A DNA stretch of 64,000 nucleotides from Paenibacillus hunanensis (GTDB taxonomy: Bacteria > Bacillota > Bacilli > Paenibacillales > Paenibacillaceae). A program made the translations under genes and the position numbers. Below are positions 52,961 to 62,160 of the stretch, piece by piece. Position 1 is the first letter of the stretch. Every line of letters starts with the position of its first letter. The notes under the pieces were generated by a model, which saw only the letters and a program-made list of their open reading frames with translations, was not told the origin of the DNA and made no database searches. The DNA is taken from the NCBI RefSeq assembly GCF_014645615.1, contig NZ_BMMB01000001.1, positions 62,001 to 126,000 on the forward strand, in the 5' to 3' direction.

Positions 52961-55894
52961 GTGTCTGTACTACATGCTGCTATTATGGCTCCATTTCTAT
53001 TTGCTGCATTCGTGCCTGTCATTCGTAAACGATTCAAAATGATACATACCGGCTGGTTCGTATTGATCGTGCCAGTGGTGTTATTTGGATTACTGTTGAC
53101 GTATTTGCCAGTTGTTCGTGACACAGCTACGGCGGGTGTGTCTACGTTGCCGTGGATGCCATCGCTAGGCATTGATTTTACGGTGTATATGGACGGGCTT
53201 GCGCTGTTGTTTGCGCTAATGATTACAGGGATTGGCGCGCTGGTTGTTCTATATTCTATTTATTATCTGGACCCGGAGCAGGAAGCGATTCATCGGTTTT
53301 ATCTGTATTTGCTGCTGTTTATGGGTGCGATGCTCGGTATCGTATTATCGGATAATATGATCGTGCTCTATACGTTCTGGGAGCTGACGAGCATATCGTC
53401 CTTTCTGTTAATCGCCTTCTGGTATGAACGGGATCGCTCGCGCTATGGAGCGCTCAAGTCGATGCTGATCACTGTGCTTGGCGGATTCGCGATGCTGGCA
53501 GGCTTTGTGCTGCTGCACAGCTTGACCGATACATGGAGTATTCGTGAAACGATCTCACTGCTGGGCAATATTAGCGATCATCCATTATTCCTGCTGGCTA
53601 TGATTCTGGTGCTGATCGGTGCTTTTACAAAGTCAGCACAATTCCCATTCCATATCTGGCTACCAGATGCAATGGAGGCACCAACGCCAGTCAGCGCCTA
53701 CTTGCACTCGGCAACGATGGTCAAGGCAGGTCTGTATCTGGTCGCTCGCTTTAGCCCGATTTTCGCCGGACAGGTCGAATGGTTCTGGATTGTATCACTG
53801 GGTGGAATCATCACGATGTGCTATGGCTCGATCATGGCGGTGCGGCAAACTGACCTGAAGGCGCTGCTTGCGTATTCGACCGTATCGCAGCTCGGTCTGA
53901 TTATGTCGCTGCTTGGCGCTGGCTCGGCGGCTGTGCATATGGGCGTGGGTGAGGAATCCCTGCTCTATGCAGGTGCAACAACTGCGGCGATATTCCATCT
54001 GATTAACCATGCGACCTTTAAGGGTGCACTGTTTATGGTTGCTGGTATTGTCGACCATGAAACCGGTACGCGTGATATGCGTAAGCTGGGCGGCATTTTG
54101 ACGATGATGCCGATCACGTTCACGATGGCATGTATCAGCGGCTTCTCGATGGCGGGTATTCCGCCGTTTAATGGGTATTTGAGCAAGGAGATGTTTTTGG
54201 AAGCGATGGTGGAGCTGACCCATGCGGACTTTTTCAGTCTGCAAATGTGGGGTGTGTTGTTCCCGATCCTTGCCTTTCTCGGTAGTGTATTCACATTCGT
54301 CTATTGTATGATCTTTATTTTCAAAACATTTGGTGGACGTTATCAGCCGGATAAGCTGGATGGCAAGCCACATGATCCAGCCTGGGGAATGCTGCTACCG
54401 CCTGCTATTCTGGCGCTACTCGTCATTGTACTGGGCTTTGTACCGAATGTACTATCTAATCGTTTAATTGAGCCTGCGATGCGCGCAATATTGCCTGGCA
54501 TTGTGCCGGCAAGCGGACATTTTGATGTGCATATCTCCTTCTGGCATGGCTTTACGCCAGCGCTCTGGATGACGATTGGCGTGATTGTACTAGGGACGCT
54601 GCTGTATAAGCTCCTACCACGCTGGAAAGGAATCTATAATCGTTATCCAGCACGTCTCACGCTGAATCATCTGTATGATAGTGTGCTTCACTATAGTGAA
54701 CGATTGTCCAAAGGCTTCACACTGCGCTATATGAGCGGATCGGTGCATCACTATCTGGTGTATATTTTTGTCTTCTTGATCGGTCTGATTGGTGTTGGAT
54801 TGCTTCGTGCGCAGGGCATCTCGCTCAACACCGAAGGCTCGGCACCGATTACGATCTATGAGGCGATATTGCTGCTTATGCTTGTCGGGGCGGCAGTGGC
54901 GGTGCCATTTGCCCGTCAGCGTTTGATTGCGGTCATTATGACCGGTGCAGTAGGCTACATCGTAACGATGTTCTTCGTGCTGTTCCGCGCACCCGATCTA
55001 GCGCTCACCCAGATGATCGTTGAGACGGTATCTGTTGTGTTATTCCTGCTCTGCTTCTACCATATGCCGGAATTGCGGCGTGAAGTGAGCACGAAGCGCT
55101 CCCGCTGGCTGAATGGTGTGATCGCAGTCGGTGTCGGTGTGGTGATGACGTTTGTAGCGCTCGCTGCAAGTGGAAGCAGTCCATTTGAGAGCATTTCAGG
55201 TTATTTTGTGAAAAACAGTCATGATCTCGGCGGTGGCGATAATGTCGTTAACGTGATTCTGGTCGACTTCCGTGGCTTCGATACCTTCCTGGAAATTACC
55301 GTACTCGGTATTGCAGCGCTCGGCATCTATGCGATGATCCAGCTCCAAATGAAGGTACGAGATACCGGAGCGCGTGTACTGTATGTGAAGCCAAAGATTG
55401 AGCCTGCGCCAAGTGTGCCTGTCGGACGCACGCGTAAGGAAGCCCAGACGATCTCTAAAAATATGAATCTATTCAAAAGCAATGACGTCATTCTTGCTAC
55501 AGGGACAAAGGTGATCGTGTTCGTGATCCTTACCTTTGCGCTGTATCTGTTCTTCGCTGGACATAATAATCCGGGTGGTGGCTTTATCGGTGGTCTGATG
55601 GCAGCCTCAGCACTGGTGCTGCTTGCACTTGCCTTTAATGTCGAGCTGGCACGGCGTGTGATCCCGATCGACTATCGTGATCTGATTGCGACAGGTCTGG
55701 GGATTGCTTATATGACGGGGATCGGCTCCTTCCTGTTCGGCGTTCCTTTCCTGAGTCATACGTTTGCTTATGTGGAGCTGCCGCTACTCGGTAAGACAGA
55801 GCTGGCTACAGCGATGATCTTCGATCTGGGTGTGTTCCTGACTGTAGTGGGCGTGACGATGACGATTATTTTGCAAATAGGGGAGGATCGATAA
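52961..55894 (+). CDS. mrpA: Mrp Na+/H+ antiporter subunit A fused to subunit B
   Basis: A GTG at 52961, nine bases after GGGGGTG, gives MSVLHAAIMAPFLF, the expected MrpA N-terminus. Upstream codons (to 52715) cross a terminator and have no MrpA similarity. The 977-residue protein has about 24 helices. Residues to about 800 are MrpA: the proton-channel core with the conserved Lys/Glu helices in FWELTSISSFLLIAFWYE and PTPVSAYLHSATMVKAGLYLVAR, then the MrpA C-terminal domain. The last 140 residues (NDVILATGTKVIVFVILTF, NPGGGFIGGLMAA) are MrpB (MnhB). The fusion replaces separate mrpA and mrpB genes of Bacillus. Confidence 0.88.
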   Translation: MSVLHAAIMAPFLFAAFVPVIRKRFKMIHTGWFVLIVPVVLFGLLLTYLPVVRDTATAGVSTLPWMPSLGIDFTVYMDGLALLFALMITGIGALVVLYSIYYLDPEQEAIHRFYLYLLLFMGAMLGIVLSDNMIVLYTFWELTSISSFLLIAFWYERDRSRYGALKSMLITVLGGFAMLAGFVLLHSLTDTWSIRETISLLGNISDHPLFLLAMILVLIGAFTKSAQFPFHIWLPDAMEAPTPVSAYLHSATMVKAGLYLVARFSPIFAGQVEWFWIVSLGGIITMCYGSIMAVRQTDLKALLAYSTVSQLGLIMSLLGAGSAAVHMGVGEESLLYAGATTAAIFHLINHATFKGALFMVAGIVDHETGTRDMRKLGGILTMMPITFTMACISGFSMAGIPPFNGYLSKEMFLEAMVELTHADFFSLQMWGVLFPILAFLGSVFTFVYCMIFIFKTFGGRYQPDKLDGKPHDPAWGMLLPPAILALLVIVLGFVPNVLSNRLIEPAMRAILPGIVPASGHFDVHISFWHGFTPALWMTIGVIVLGTLLYKLLPRWKGIYNRYPARLTLNHLYDSVLHYSERLSKGFTLRYMSGSVHHYLVYIFVFLIGLIGVGLLRAQGISLNTEGSAPITIYEAILLLMLVGAAVAVPFARQRLIAVIMTGAVGYIVTMFFVLFRAPDLALTQMIVETVSVVLFLLCFYHMPELRREVSTKRSRWLNGVIAVGVGVVMTFVALAASGSSPFESISGYFVKNSHDLGGGDNVVNVILVDFRGFDTFLEITVLGIAALGIYAMIQLQMKVRDTGARVLYVKPKIEPAPSVPVGRTRKEAQTISKNMNLFKSNDVILATGTKVIVFVILTFALYLFFAGHNNPGGGFIGGLMAASALVLLALAFNVELARRVIPIDYRDLIATGLGIAYMTGIGSFLFGVPFLSHTFAYVELPLLGKTELATAMIFDLGVFLTVVGVTMTIILQIGEDR

Positions 55895-55895
55895 T

Positions 55896-56234
55896 ATGGA
55901 AATATGGATGTCGATTGCTGTAGGGATACTGTTTGCAGTAGCGGTATATCTGATTCTGTCGCGCAGTCTACTGCGGATTATTCTGGGAACCTCGATTTTG
56001 ACCCATGCGGTGCATATGTTACTGATGACGATGTCGGGACTCAAGACAGGTGCACCGCCGCTGCTAGGTGAGGAATCCGGCTCCTATGTCGATCCGTTAC
56101 CACAGGCGCTCATTCTGACCTCAATTGTGATTAACTTTGGAGTTACCGCCTTCTTCTTCGTACTGGCGTACCGCTCTTACCTTCGTCTGAAAACGGACGA
56201 TATGGAGGAGGTGAAGCGCAAAGGTGGCCAATAA
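55896..56234 (+). CDS. mrpC: Mrp Na+/H+ antiporter subunit C
   Basis: A 112-residue protein with three membrane helices of the NuoK-like MnhC family (IILGTSILTHAVHMLLMTM..PLPQALILTSIVINFGVTAFFFVLAYR). The ATG lies after GGGGAGG, two bases after the MrpA stop. Confidence 0.9.
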   Translation: MEIWMSIAVGILFAVAVYLILSRSLLRIILGTSILTHAVHMLLMTMSGLKTGAPPLLGEESGSYVDPLPQALILTSIVINFGVTAFFFVLAYRSYLRLKTDDMEEVKRKGGQ

Positions 56235-57810
56235 TCTATTGATTTTCCCACTACTCATTCCACTGGTTGCGGCGGTGCTGCAAATATTCGGACGAAGCCA
56301 TATTCGCTTCCAGCGCATCGTGGGAGCGATCTCGATGCTGCTCTGTGTTGGTATTGCCGTGGTGCTCGTCGGTGAGGTGCACATGAGCGGCATTCAGATT
56401 CTGCCGATGGGCGGCTGGGTCGCTCCCTATGGTATCGTGCTGGTTGCCGATATGTTCGCGGCGTTACTCGTACTGACCAGCTCGATTCTCGGAGCGGTAT
56501 GCTTGTTTTATGCGTTTGCGAGCATTGGGGAAGAGCGGGAGAAGCATCACTTTTATCCGTTTTTTCAATTTTTGCTCGTTGGAGTGAATGGTTCGTTTTT
56601 GACAGGGGATTTGTTTAACCTGTTTGTCTGCTTTGAGGTCATGTTAATCTCGTCGTATGCGCTGATTGTGCTGGGTGGAACAAAGCGTCAGCTGCGTGAG
56701 ACGCTAAAATACATTTTGATCAATATCGTATCGTCCTCGCTGTTCGTGGCAACGATGGCGTATCTGTATGCGGCTACCGGAACGCTTAATATGGCGCATT
56801 TGTCCGAGCGGATTACCGAAGTCGGGCAAAATGGGATTTTGAGTGTGATTGCATTGATGCTGCTGACTGTATTTAGCTTGAAGGCAGGTCTGTTCCTGTT
56901 CTACTGGCTGCCCGGGCCATATACCTCGCCGCCAACTGTCGTCACAGCGATCTTCGCGGCACTGCTAACCAAGGTAGGTCTGTATGCGATCATGCGTACA
57001 TTTACGTTGATCTTTTATCAGGATATGGGGTTTGTGTATACGCTGATCGGCTGGCTCGGTATCGTGACGATGATCCTCGGTGTGATCGGTGCGATTGCGT
57101 ACCGTGAGGTGAACCGTATTCTGGCCTACAATGTAATCGCAGGTGTCGGCTTGATCGCCTTCGGTCTGGCGACAGCGAATCGTGCAGGGTTGGAAGGCGC
57201 GATCTTCTATATGCTTCACGATATGATCATCAAAGCACTGCTATTCATGCTGGCAGGGATTATGATCGGAGCTGCGGGTACAGCGCGCTTGCAGCAGATG
57301 AGCGGTCTGATCAAGCGCATTCCGCTGACCGGCTGGATGTTCTTCGTCTCGGCGCTTGCCCTAGCTGGTGTACCGCCGTTAAGTGGATTTGTCGGCAAGC
57401 TGTTAATTGTGCAGGGTGGGTTTGAGCGTGGCTGGTATACGCTGACGATTTTGAGCTTGCTTACGAGTCTGGTGATGCTGTACTCGGTCATGCGTATTTT
57501 CATGCTTGGCTTCTGGGGCAAGGAGCGTCCGCTAGCCGATGAGCAGAAGGAAATTCCGGATGAAGTCTATCGTGAATGGATCACAGAGGCAGGCAATCCG
57601 AGCCTGCTACCGGATGCGAGCGAGAACGTGCTGGATCATCGCTGGGGGACATTTCGTCCTAAAGCATTGATGGCATCGGCTTCGGTGCTGTTCGTGCTCG
57701 TGATTGCGATTGGACTTGGCGCTGGCTGGATTCAAACCTATATTGCCGAAGCGGCTTCTGTGCTGGTACAGCCAGCTGTGTACGTACAGGCTATACTGGG
57801 GGGCGGTTAA
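56224..57810 (+). CDS. mrpD: Mrp Na+/H+ antiporter subunit D
   Basis: A GTG start inside the end of mrpC follows GGAGGTG by ten bases. The 528-residue proton-translocating subunit (NuoN-like) has about 14 helices with FNLFVCFEVMLISSYALI, LFYWLPGPYTSPPTVVTAIFAALLTKVGLYA and AYNVIAGVGLIAFGL. It works with MrpA. Confidence 0.9.
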   Translation: MANNLLIFPLLIPLVAAVLQIFGRSHIRFQRIVGAISMLLCVGIAVVLVGEVHMSGIQILPMGGWVAPYGIVLVADMFAALLVLTSSILGAVCLFYAFASIGEEREKHHFYPFFQFLLVGVNGSFLTGDLFNLFVCFEVMLISSYALIVLGGTKRQLRETLKYILINIVSSSLFVATMAYLYAATGTLNMAHLSERITEVGQNGILSVIALMLLTVFSLKAGLFLFYWLPGPYTSPPTVVTAIFAALLTKVGLYAIMRTFTLIFYQDMGFVYTLIGWLGIVTMILGVIGAIAYREVNRILAYNVIAGVGLIAFGLATANRAGLEGAIFYMLHDMIIKALLFMLAGIMIGAAGTARLQQMSGLIKRIPLTGWMFFVSALALAGVPPLSGFVGKLLIVQGGFERGWYTLTILSLLTSLVMLYSVMRIFMLGFWGKERPLADEQKEIPDEVYREWITEAGNPSLLPDASENVLDHRWGTFRPKALMASASVLFVLVIAIGLGAGWIQTYIAEAASVLVQPAVYVQAILGGG

Positions 57811-57813
57811 GCG

Positions 57814-58290
57814 ATGGCATTTCAAATTGTACTGAATCTGGTCATTGCGCTCGTATGGATGGCTTTGCATACGACATGGAGCGGACTGGATTTCATCATT
57901 GGTTATTTGATCGGTTTGTTGATGGTTTTTGCGCTACGACGCTTTTTTCCGCAGCCATTTTATGGACGTAAATTGTGGGCAGTCGTGAAGCTGATTGTGT
58001 TATTTTTCTCCGAGCTGTTCAAATCGAGCTTTATGGTGCTTCGCTACATTGTTAGTCCCAAGCTGGATATCAATCCAGGTATTCTGACTTATGAAACTGA
58101 GCTGGATTCCGATTGGGAAATGACGCTGTTATCTACACTTGTGACACTGACGCCGGGAACGGTGTTGATTGAAATTTCGCGTGAGCAGCATATTGCGTAT
58201 ATTCATGCGATTGATATTAAAAATGAAGAGGATCTGTCGAATAGCATCCGCAATACATTTGAACGTGCGATCAAGGAGGTGACCCGGTAA
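57814..58290 (+). CDS. mrpE: Mrp Na+/H+ antiporter subunit E
   Basis: A 158-residue protein with two or three N-terminal helices and the MnhE pattern FIIGYLIGLLMVFALRRF, ...LLSTLVTLTPGTVLIEIS and the charged C-terminus. It begins three bases after the mrpD stop. Confidence 0.88.
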   Translation: MAFQIVLNLVIALVWMALHTTWSGLDFIIGYLIGLLMVFALRRFFPQPFYGRKLWAVVKLIVLFFSELFKSSFMVLRYIVSPKLDINPGILTYETELDSDWEMTLLSTLVTLTPGTVLIEISREQHIAYIHAIDIKNEEDLSNSIRNTFERAIKEVTR

Positions 58291-58619
58291 TGTCCATATT
58301 GCATATGGCAATGACGATCACGCTTGTGCTACTGTCGCTGGCAATCGCTGGTTGTATGTACCGGGTACTCAAAGGGCCTTCCATGACCGACCGCATTACT
58401 GCGCTTGATACGATTGGTGTGAATCTGATCGCCATGATCGCGGTGCTGTCGATGATGCTGGATACACAGGCATTTCTGGAAGTGATGCTGCTCGTCGCGA
58501 TTCTTGCCTTTATCGGGACGGTTGCATTTGCCAAATATATTGAACGAGGGGTGGTGATCGAGCATGAATACGAGAGCGGAGACGATGGGGATGATGGGGA
58601 TCGTACAGACGATCGGTGA
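58290..58619 (+). CDS. mrpF: Mrp Na+/H+ antiporter subunit F
   Basis: A 109-residue protein with three helices and the MnhF signature YRVLKGPSMTDRITALDTIGVN. The ATG shares one base with the mrpE stop, and GGAGGTGACC precedes it. The C-terminal tail is longer and more acidic (GDDGDDGDRTDD) than is usual for MrpF. Confidence 0.88.
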   Translation: MSILHMAMTITLVLLSLAIAGCMYRVLKGPSMTDRITALDTIGVNLIAMIAVLSMMLDTQAFLEVMLLVAILAFIGTVAFAKYIERGVVIEHEYESGDDGDDGDRTDDR

Positions 58620-58986
58620 GCCTGTCATCGCGATTCTGATCGTAGCGGGCGCGGTGCTCAGTGTGCTGAGCGCATTTGGTATTATCCGTTTTCCTGACGT
58701 GTACCTGCGTGCGCACGCAGCGACCAAGAGTGCAACGCTTGGCGTATTGTTTGTGCTCGTCGGCGCCTTTTTGTTCTTCTGGATCTATGATGGGTATCCA
58801 AGTATGCGGATTCTGCTGGCGATTCTGTTTGTATTTGTCACGGCACCGATTGCAGGGCATTTGAATGCAAGGGCGGCATATCGTACCGGGGTGCCGCTGT
58901 GGAAGCTGGCGAAGGATGAGCTGAAGCCTGCGCTGAAGGAGAAGGGGATTGATCGGGAGCAGGCGGAGCGGGAGCCGTTGAATTGA
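58564..58986 (+). CDS. mrpG: Mrp Na+/H+ antiporter subunit G
   Basis: A 140-residue protein with three helices and the MnhG signature GIIRFPDVYLRAHAATKSATLGVLF. The start could be ATG 58564 or a later ATG (58585 or 58591); the first overlaps mrpF by 56 bp. It is the last gene of the seven-subunit antiporter, here in six genes. Confidence 0.85.
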   Translation: MNTRAETMGMMGIVQTIGEPVIAILIVAGAVLSVLSAFGIIRFPDVYLRAHAATKSATLGVLFVLVGAFLFFWIYDGYPSMRILLAILFVFVTAPIAGHLNARAAYRTGVPLWKLAKDELKPALKEKGIDREQAEREPLN

Positions 58987-59024
58987 TAGGTAGTGAACGG
59001 ATCATCGCTGAATAAAATAGACCT

Positions 59025-59140
59025 AAAAGTCACTCTGGACGTGGATAAACGATTCTTGAACGCATACAACAGATCAGGCGTCTGTCTGCCTGATATTGTG
59101 TTGTTGATCAAGGGAAGTCGCCAGCAGAGTGACTTTTTTG
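59025..59140 (+). terminator. Long multi-branched terminator of the mrp operon
   Basis: AAAAGTCACTCTG (59025-59037) pairs with CAGAGTGACTTTT (59125-59137), which runs on in T. The 87-nt interior can form its own ATCAGGC/GCCTGAT hairpin. Confidence 0.65.
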
Positions 59141-59201
59141 CTTTTTTATGATCCAATAGCTTCTAATTTTAAAAAGTTCCAGGGTGTTTGCCAGGAGCGG
59201 A

Positions 59202-59513
59202 TTAGTCTTCAACACTACGCAGAAATAATTTGTTTGCGAATCCACCACGCTCAGCTTGCTTCTGGAGTCGAATCTGTTCAAATTGTTCAATGCTCATTCC
59301 TTTATGCTCAATAATCGCATAGGCAACCTCAATCAGGTCGGCTAATTCGCTTATATCGTTATCTTGGTTGTACTCATCCAGCTCCTCTTGCAGCTTATTA
59401 TTAAGCGCTACAAGATAGTCTGCATCATTCATGGTCTCTAGATTAGCTTTTTTGCCATCTGCCCCAATAATTTCTGGTATTCGATCACGAACAAGCTTGT
59501 TGTAGATTTTCAT
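59202..59513 (-). CDS. MazG-like nucleotide pyrophosphohydrolase
   Basis: A 103-residue protein (start ATG behind GGAGG) with KIYNKLVRDRIPEII and the metal-binding EELDEY..ISELADLIEVAYAI (the EExxE..ExxD pattern) of the all-alpha NTP pyrophosphatase superfamily. Small members hydrolyse NTPs or phosphoribosyl-ATP-like substrates, cleaning the nucleotide pool. It lies convergent to the mrp operon. Confidence 0.8.
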   Translation of the reverse strand: MKIYNKLVRDRIPEIIGADGKKANLETMNDADYLVALNNKLQEELDEYNQDNDISELADLIEVAYAIIEHKGMSIEQFEQIRLQKQAERGGFANKLFLRSVED

Positions 59514-59673
59514 AAGTATAGACCTCCAATATTTAAAATATAGGCTTGAATGTATATTGAAATGTAGAGGTTGGATTGATCAAAATCTCACTACATGGGT
59601 GATAGCTGGGCATAAAAAAGCAAACACATGTCTGCCCCTGTTCCAGTACATAAATGGCTTTACTCAGGTGAAA

Positions 59674-60315
59674 TTAATCTGTCTTCCACGTTCCCAGCCA
59701 CACATCGCCAATCTGCACCTTATACACCGTCTGCTCCTCGCCGCCATACTGCATCGTTTCCGTAGCATATGCACGATCGATTAAGCGCTTTACCTCAGCC
59801 TTCGTGCGAAGCCCTTTGTCTATATTGTCTTGCAGCTCATTGCTCCAATACAATTCCTCCTGAATACACAGCTGCCAATCGAGCTTGGATAGCTTCTCTG
59901 CAAGAGCGCCTGTATCTGCAAAAGGGAAGGGTCTAGCCGTCGGTGCAGGCTGGAAATGCTCATCATAGAAATGCAGTCTGCTGCGATAGGCGACGACAAT
60001 TTGCGATAGGATGAAGTTCGGCTCATATAGCCAGATTTTCAAATAAAAAGGCTCCCCTTCCTGCTCCATCTGCTTCTGCCAGTGAGCATATACATCGATC
60101 ATCTCACCCAGCAACAACCGCTGAAACCAATGCGGCGGATCGATAGGAGAAATGGAGTAGAACGGGTAAATCCATAGCTTCGCATAATCAAAATCCTCAC
60201 TGCGAACCGTCTCCATATCCAGCTCTAGCATCTGCTGCCGCCACAGCTGAATACTACGCTTCCGTCTTTTCCAGCCACGAATTTTCTGCTTTTTGGAATG
60301 GTGTAGTTTCTTCAT
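59674..60315 (-). CDS. Hypothetical cytoplasmic protein
   Basis: A 213-residue protein starting at ATG behind AGGAGGT. It has a very basic N-terminus (KKLHHSKKQKIRGWKRRKR) that could bind nucleic acid, then an aromatic-rich domain and a helical Lys/Glu region (RTKAEVKRLIDRAYA). No signal peptide or membrane helix. I do not recognise the family. It is monocistronic or follows the bioB-divergent promoter region. Confidence 0.7.
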   Translation of the reverse strand: MKKLHHSKKQKIRGWKRRKRSIQLWRQQMLELDMETVRSEDFDYAKLWIYPFYSISPIDPPHWFQRLLLGEMIDVYAHWQKQMEQEGEPFYLKIWLYEPNFILSQIVVAYRSRLHFYDEHFQPAPTARPFPFADTGALAEKLSKLDWQLCIQEELYWSNELQDNIDKGLRTKAEVKRLIDRAYATETMQYGGEEQTVYKVQIGDVWLGTWKTD

Positions 60316-60566
60316 CGTAGACCTCCTGTTTATAAAAGAATATATGTATATGCTGTATGGCTACATGATAATCAGTGCTTGCTCTGGTAGACACCTATGT
60401 AACTGTAAGACTGTATCACGTAACCTATCCAAAGCTTGCCTAGCGCTAGATATTTCAAAGCTTATCCTATTATCTGTGAACCGATCTATTTCTTCAATGC
60501 GTCGGTATAACCAACTGGGCGACCTGCGAAGCATTTTAAAAAAAGAATCTGGACGAATCCTGAATT
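60316..60566. other. Intergenic gap between divergent genes
   Basis: No gene or repeat is visible apart from the operator that follows at 60567. Confidence 0.4.
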
Positions 60567-60603
60567 AATTGTTAACCTATTTTATATTATTTGGTTAACA
60601 ATT
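60567..60603 (+). promoter_or_regulatory. BirA-type biotin operator
   Basis: AATTGTTAACC (60567-60577) and GGTTAACAATT (60593-60603) form a perfect palindrome around a 15-bp AT-rich spacer, the form of the Gram-positive BirA operator TTGTTAACC-N15-GGTTAACAA. It overlaps the expected bioB promoter. Confidence 0.85.
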
Positions 60604-60621
60604 AAAAGGAGTCGATTATCT

Positions 60622-61653
60622 ATGTATCCATCTACCGTCACTACGAACTGGGAACAGCTTGCCGATCTTGCCCTAGGCGGACACCAGCTCACCCACCAGC
60701 AAGCGCTATCCATACTGCAATCCGACGACGATCAGCTGCTCCCTCTGCTACAAGCCGTATTCCGAGTTCGTCGTCATTACTATGGTAAACGAGTTAAGCT
60801 CAATATGATCATTAACGCCAAAAGTGGACTATGCCCGGAGGACTGCGGATATTGTTCCCAATCGATCGTTTCCACTGCACCTGTGCAAAAATACAGCCTG
60901 CTGGATAAAGAAACACTGCTAGCTGGTGCGCGTGAAGCGATGAATCGTCAAGCAGGTACATATTGCATCGTCGCTTCAGGTAGACGTCCGAGTGGGCGCG
61001 AGCTGGAACAGGTGATCGAAGCGGTACAGGAGATTCGTGCCACGATGCCACTGAAAATCTGTGCCTGTCTTGGATTGTTAAACGATGAACAGGCACGTCA
61101 GCTAGCAACGGCTGGCGTACATCGTTACAACCATAATCTGAACACAAGCCGTGATCATTATGACAATATTACGACGACTCATAGCTATGAGCAGCGCGAG
61201 CAGACGGTAGAGCATGTGAAGCAGAGCGGCATGTCGCCATGCTCTGGATTTATTGCTGGAATGGGCGAGACGGATGAACAGCTTGTCGAGCTTGCCTTTG
61301 CACTTCGTGAATTGGATGCCGATTCGATACCGGTTAATTTTCTCAATCCGATTGCGGGTACACCACTTGCTGGTCAGGGGCATACTCCTGCGATGCGAGG
61401 ACTACGTATTCTGGCACTATTGCGCTTGATCTGTCCAACCAAGGAAATTCGAGTTGCTGGCGGACGTGAGCTGAATTTACGTACATTGCAGCCTTTGGCG
61501 CTATACGCTGCTAATTCTATTTTTGTCGGCGATTATTTGACGACACCAGGGCAGGAAGCGACGCTTGATTACCAGATGATCGAAGACCTTGGCTTTGAAA
61601 TTGAGCAGAATGCGCTAGCTGGCGATGTGCCGCCTGTGACACCACGCCCATAA
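60622..61653 (+). CDS. bioB: Biotin synthase
   Basis: A 343-residue radical-SAM enzyme with the CPEDCGYC cluster motif (Cys71, Cys75, Cys78) that holds the 4Fe-4S centre. It also has NMIINAKSGL before it and NFLNPIAGTPL and AGGRELNLR later. It inserts sulfur into dethiobiotin, the last step of biotin synthesis. The ATG follows AAAAGGAG. It is alone, with no other bio genes nearby, and sits right behind a BirA operator. Confidence 0.92.
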   Translation: MYPSTVTTNWEQLADLALGGHQLTHQQALSILQSDDDQLLPLLQAVFRVRRHYYGKRVKLNMIINAKSGLCPEDCGYCSQSIVSTAPVQKYSLLDKETLLAGAREAMNRQAGTYCIVASGRRPSGRELEQVIEAVQEIRATMPLKICACLGLLNDEQARQLATAGVHRYNHNLNTSRDHYDNITTTHSYEQREQTVEHVKQSGMSPCSGFIAGMGETDEQLVELAFALRELDADSIPVNFLNPIAGTPLAGQGHTPAMRGLRILALLRLICPTKEIRVAGGRELNLRTLQPLALYAANSIFVGDYLTTPGQEATLDYQMIEDLGFEIEQNALAGDVPPVTPRP

Positions 61654-61748
61654 GGATGCGACACAGGTAAGCTGTGTTCATTTACAAATGTTCAATCGCG
61701 CTAGCATACAACAGCAATCCGTATCCGTATACTAACAATTCATAGCAA

Positions 61749-61783
61749 AAAAGACCTTGAACGAATGATCTTCAAGGTCTTTT
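61749..61783 (+). terminator. Rho-independent terminator of bioB
   Basis: AAAAGACCTTGAA pairs perfectly with TTCAAGGTCTTTT around a 9-nt loop, with T tract inside the arm. Confidence 0.82.
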
Positions 61784-61869
61784 CCAAAGTATAGTAGCCG
61801 GTTGATTCGAAGTGGATCGCATTGTATTTGTTTTTCTCTAAACTATTACTGCAATTGTAGTCGGACATG

Positions 61870-62126
61870 CTGTAACTGCCTAATTATACCCTGCGTCATC
61901 GGAGCAGTATTACTCTAGCTGCCGAATTATACTCTGCGTTATCGGAGCAGTTTCACTCTAGTTGTCGAATCCTGTTCTGCGTTATTGGACAGTGTTACTC
62001 TAGTTGTCAAATCCCGCTCTGCGTTATCGGAACAGTTATATTCTAGTTGCCAAGTCCTGCTCCATGTTATCGGAACGATGCTACTCTAGCTTCTGAATCA
62101 CTTTCTACATGACGTGAATGTACTTG
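61870..62126. repeat. Degenerate tandem array of 43-bp units
   Basis: Six head-to-tail units start at 61870, 61913, 61956, 61998, 62041 and 62084. The core is CTCTAGYTGYCRAATY..TCTGCGTTATCGGARCAGTTTTA; unit 3 is 42 bp and the last is strongly degenerate. The unit length is not a multiple of three, and no spacers separate copies, so it is neither protein-coding nor CRISPR. Confidence 0.8.
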
Positions 62127-62160
62127 TATGGGCGCATCGTTTGGACATGGATATCTATAT

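Noticed and set aside
61870..62126. CRISPR array
   Set aside because: The repeats are directly adjacent without unique spacers, are degenerate, and no cas genes are near.
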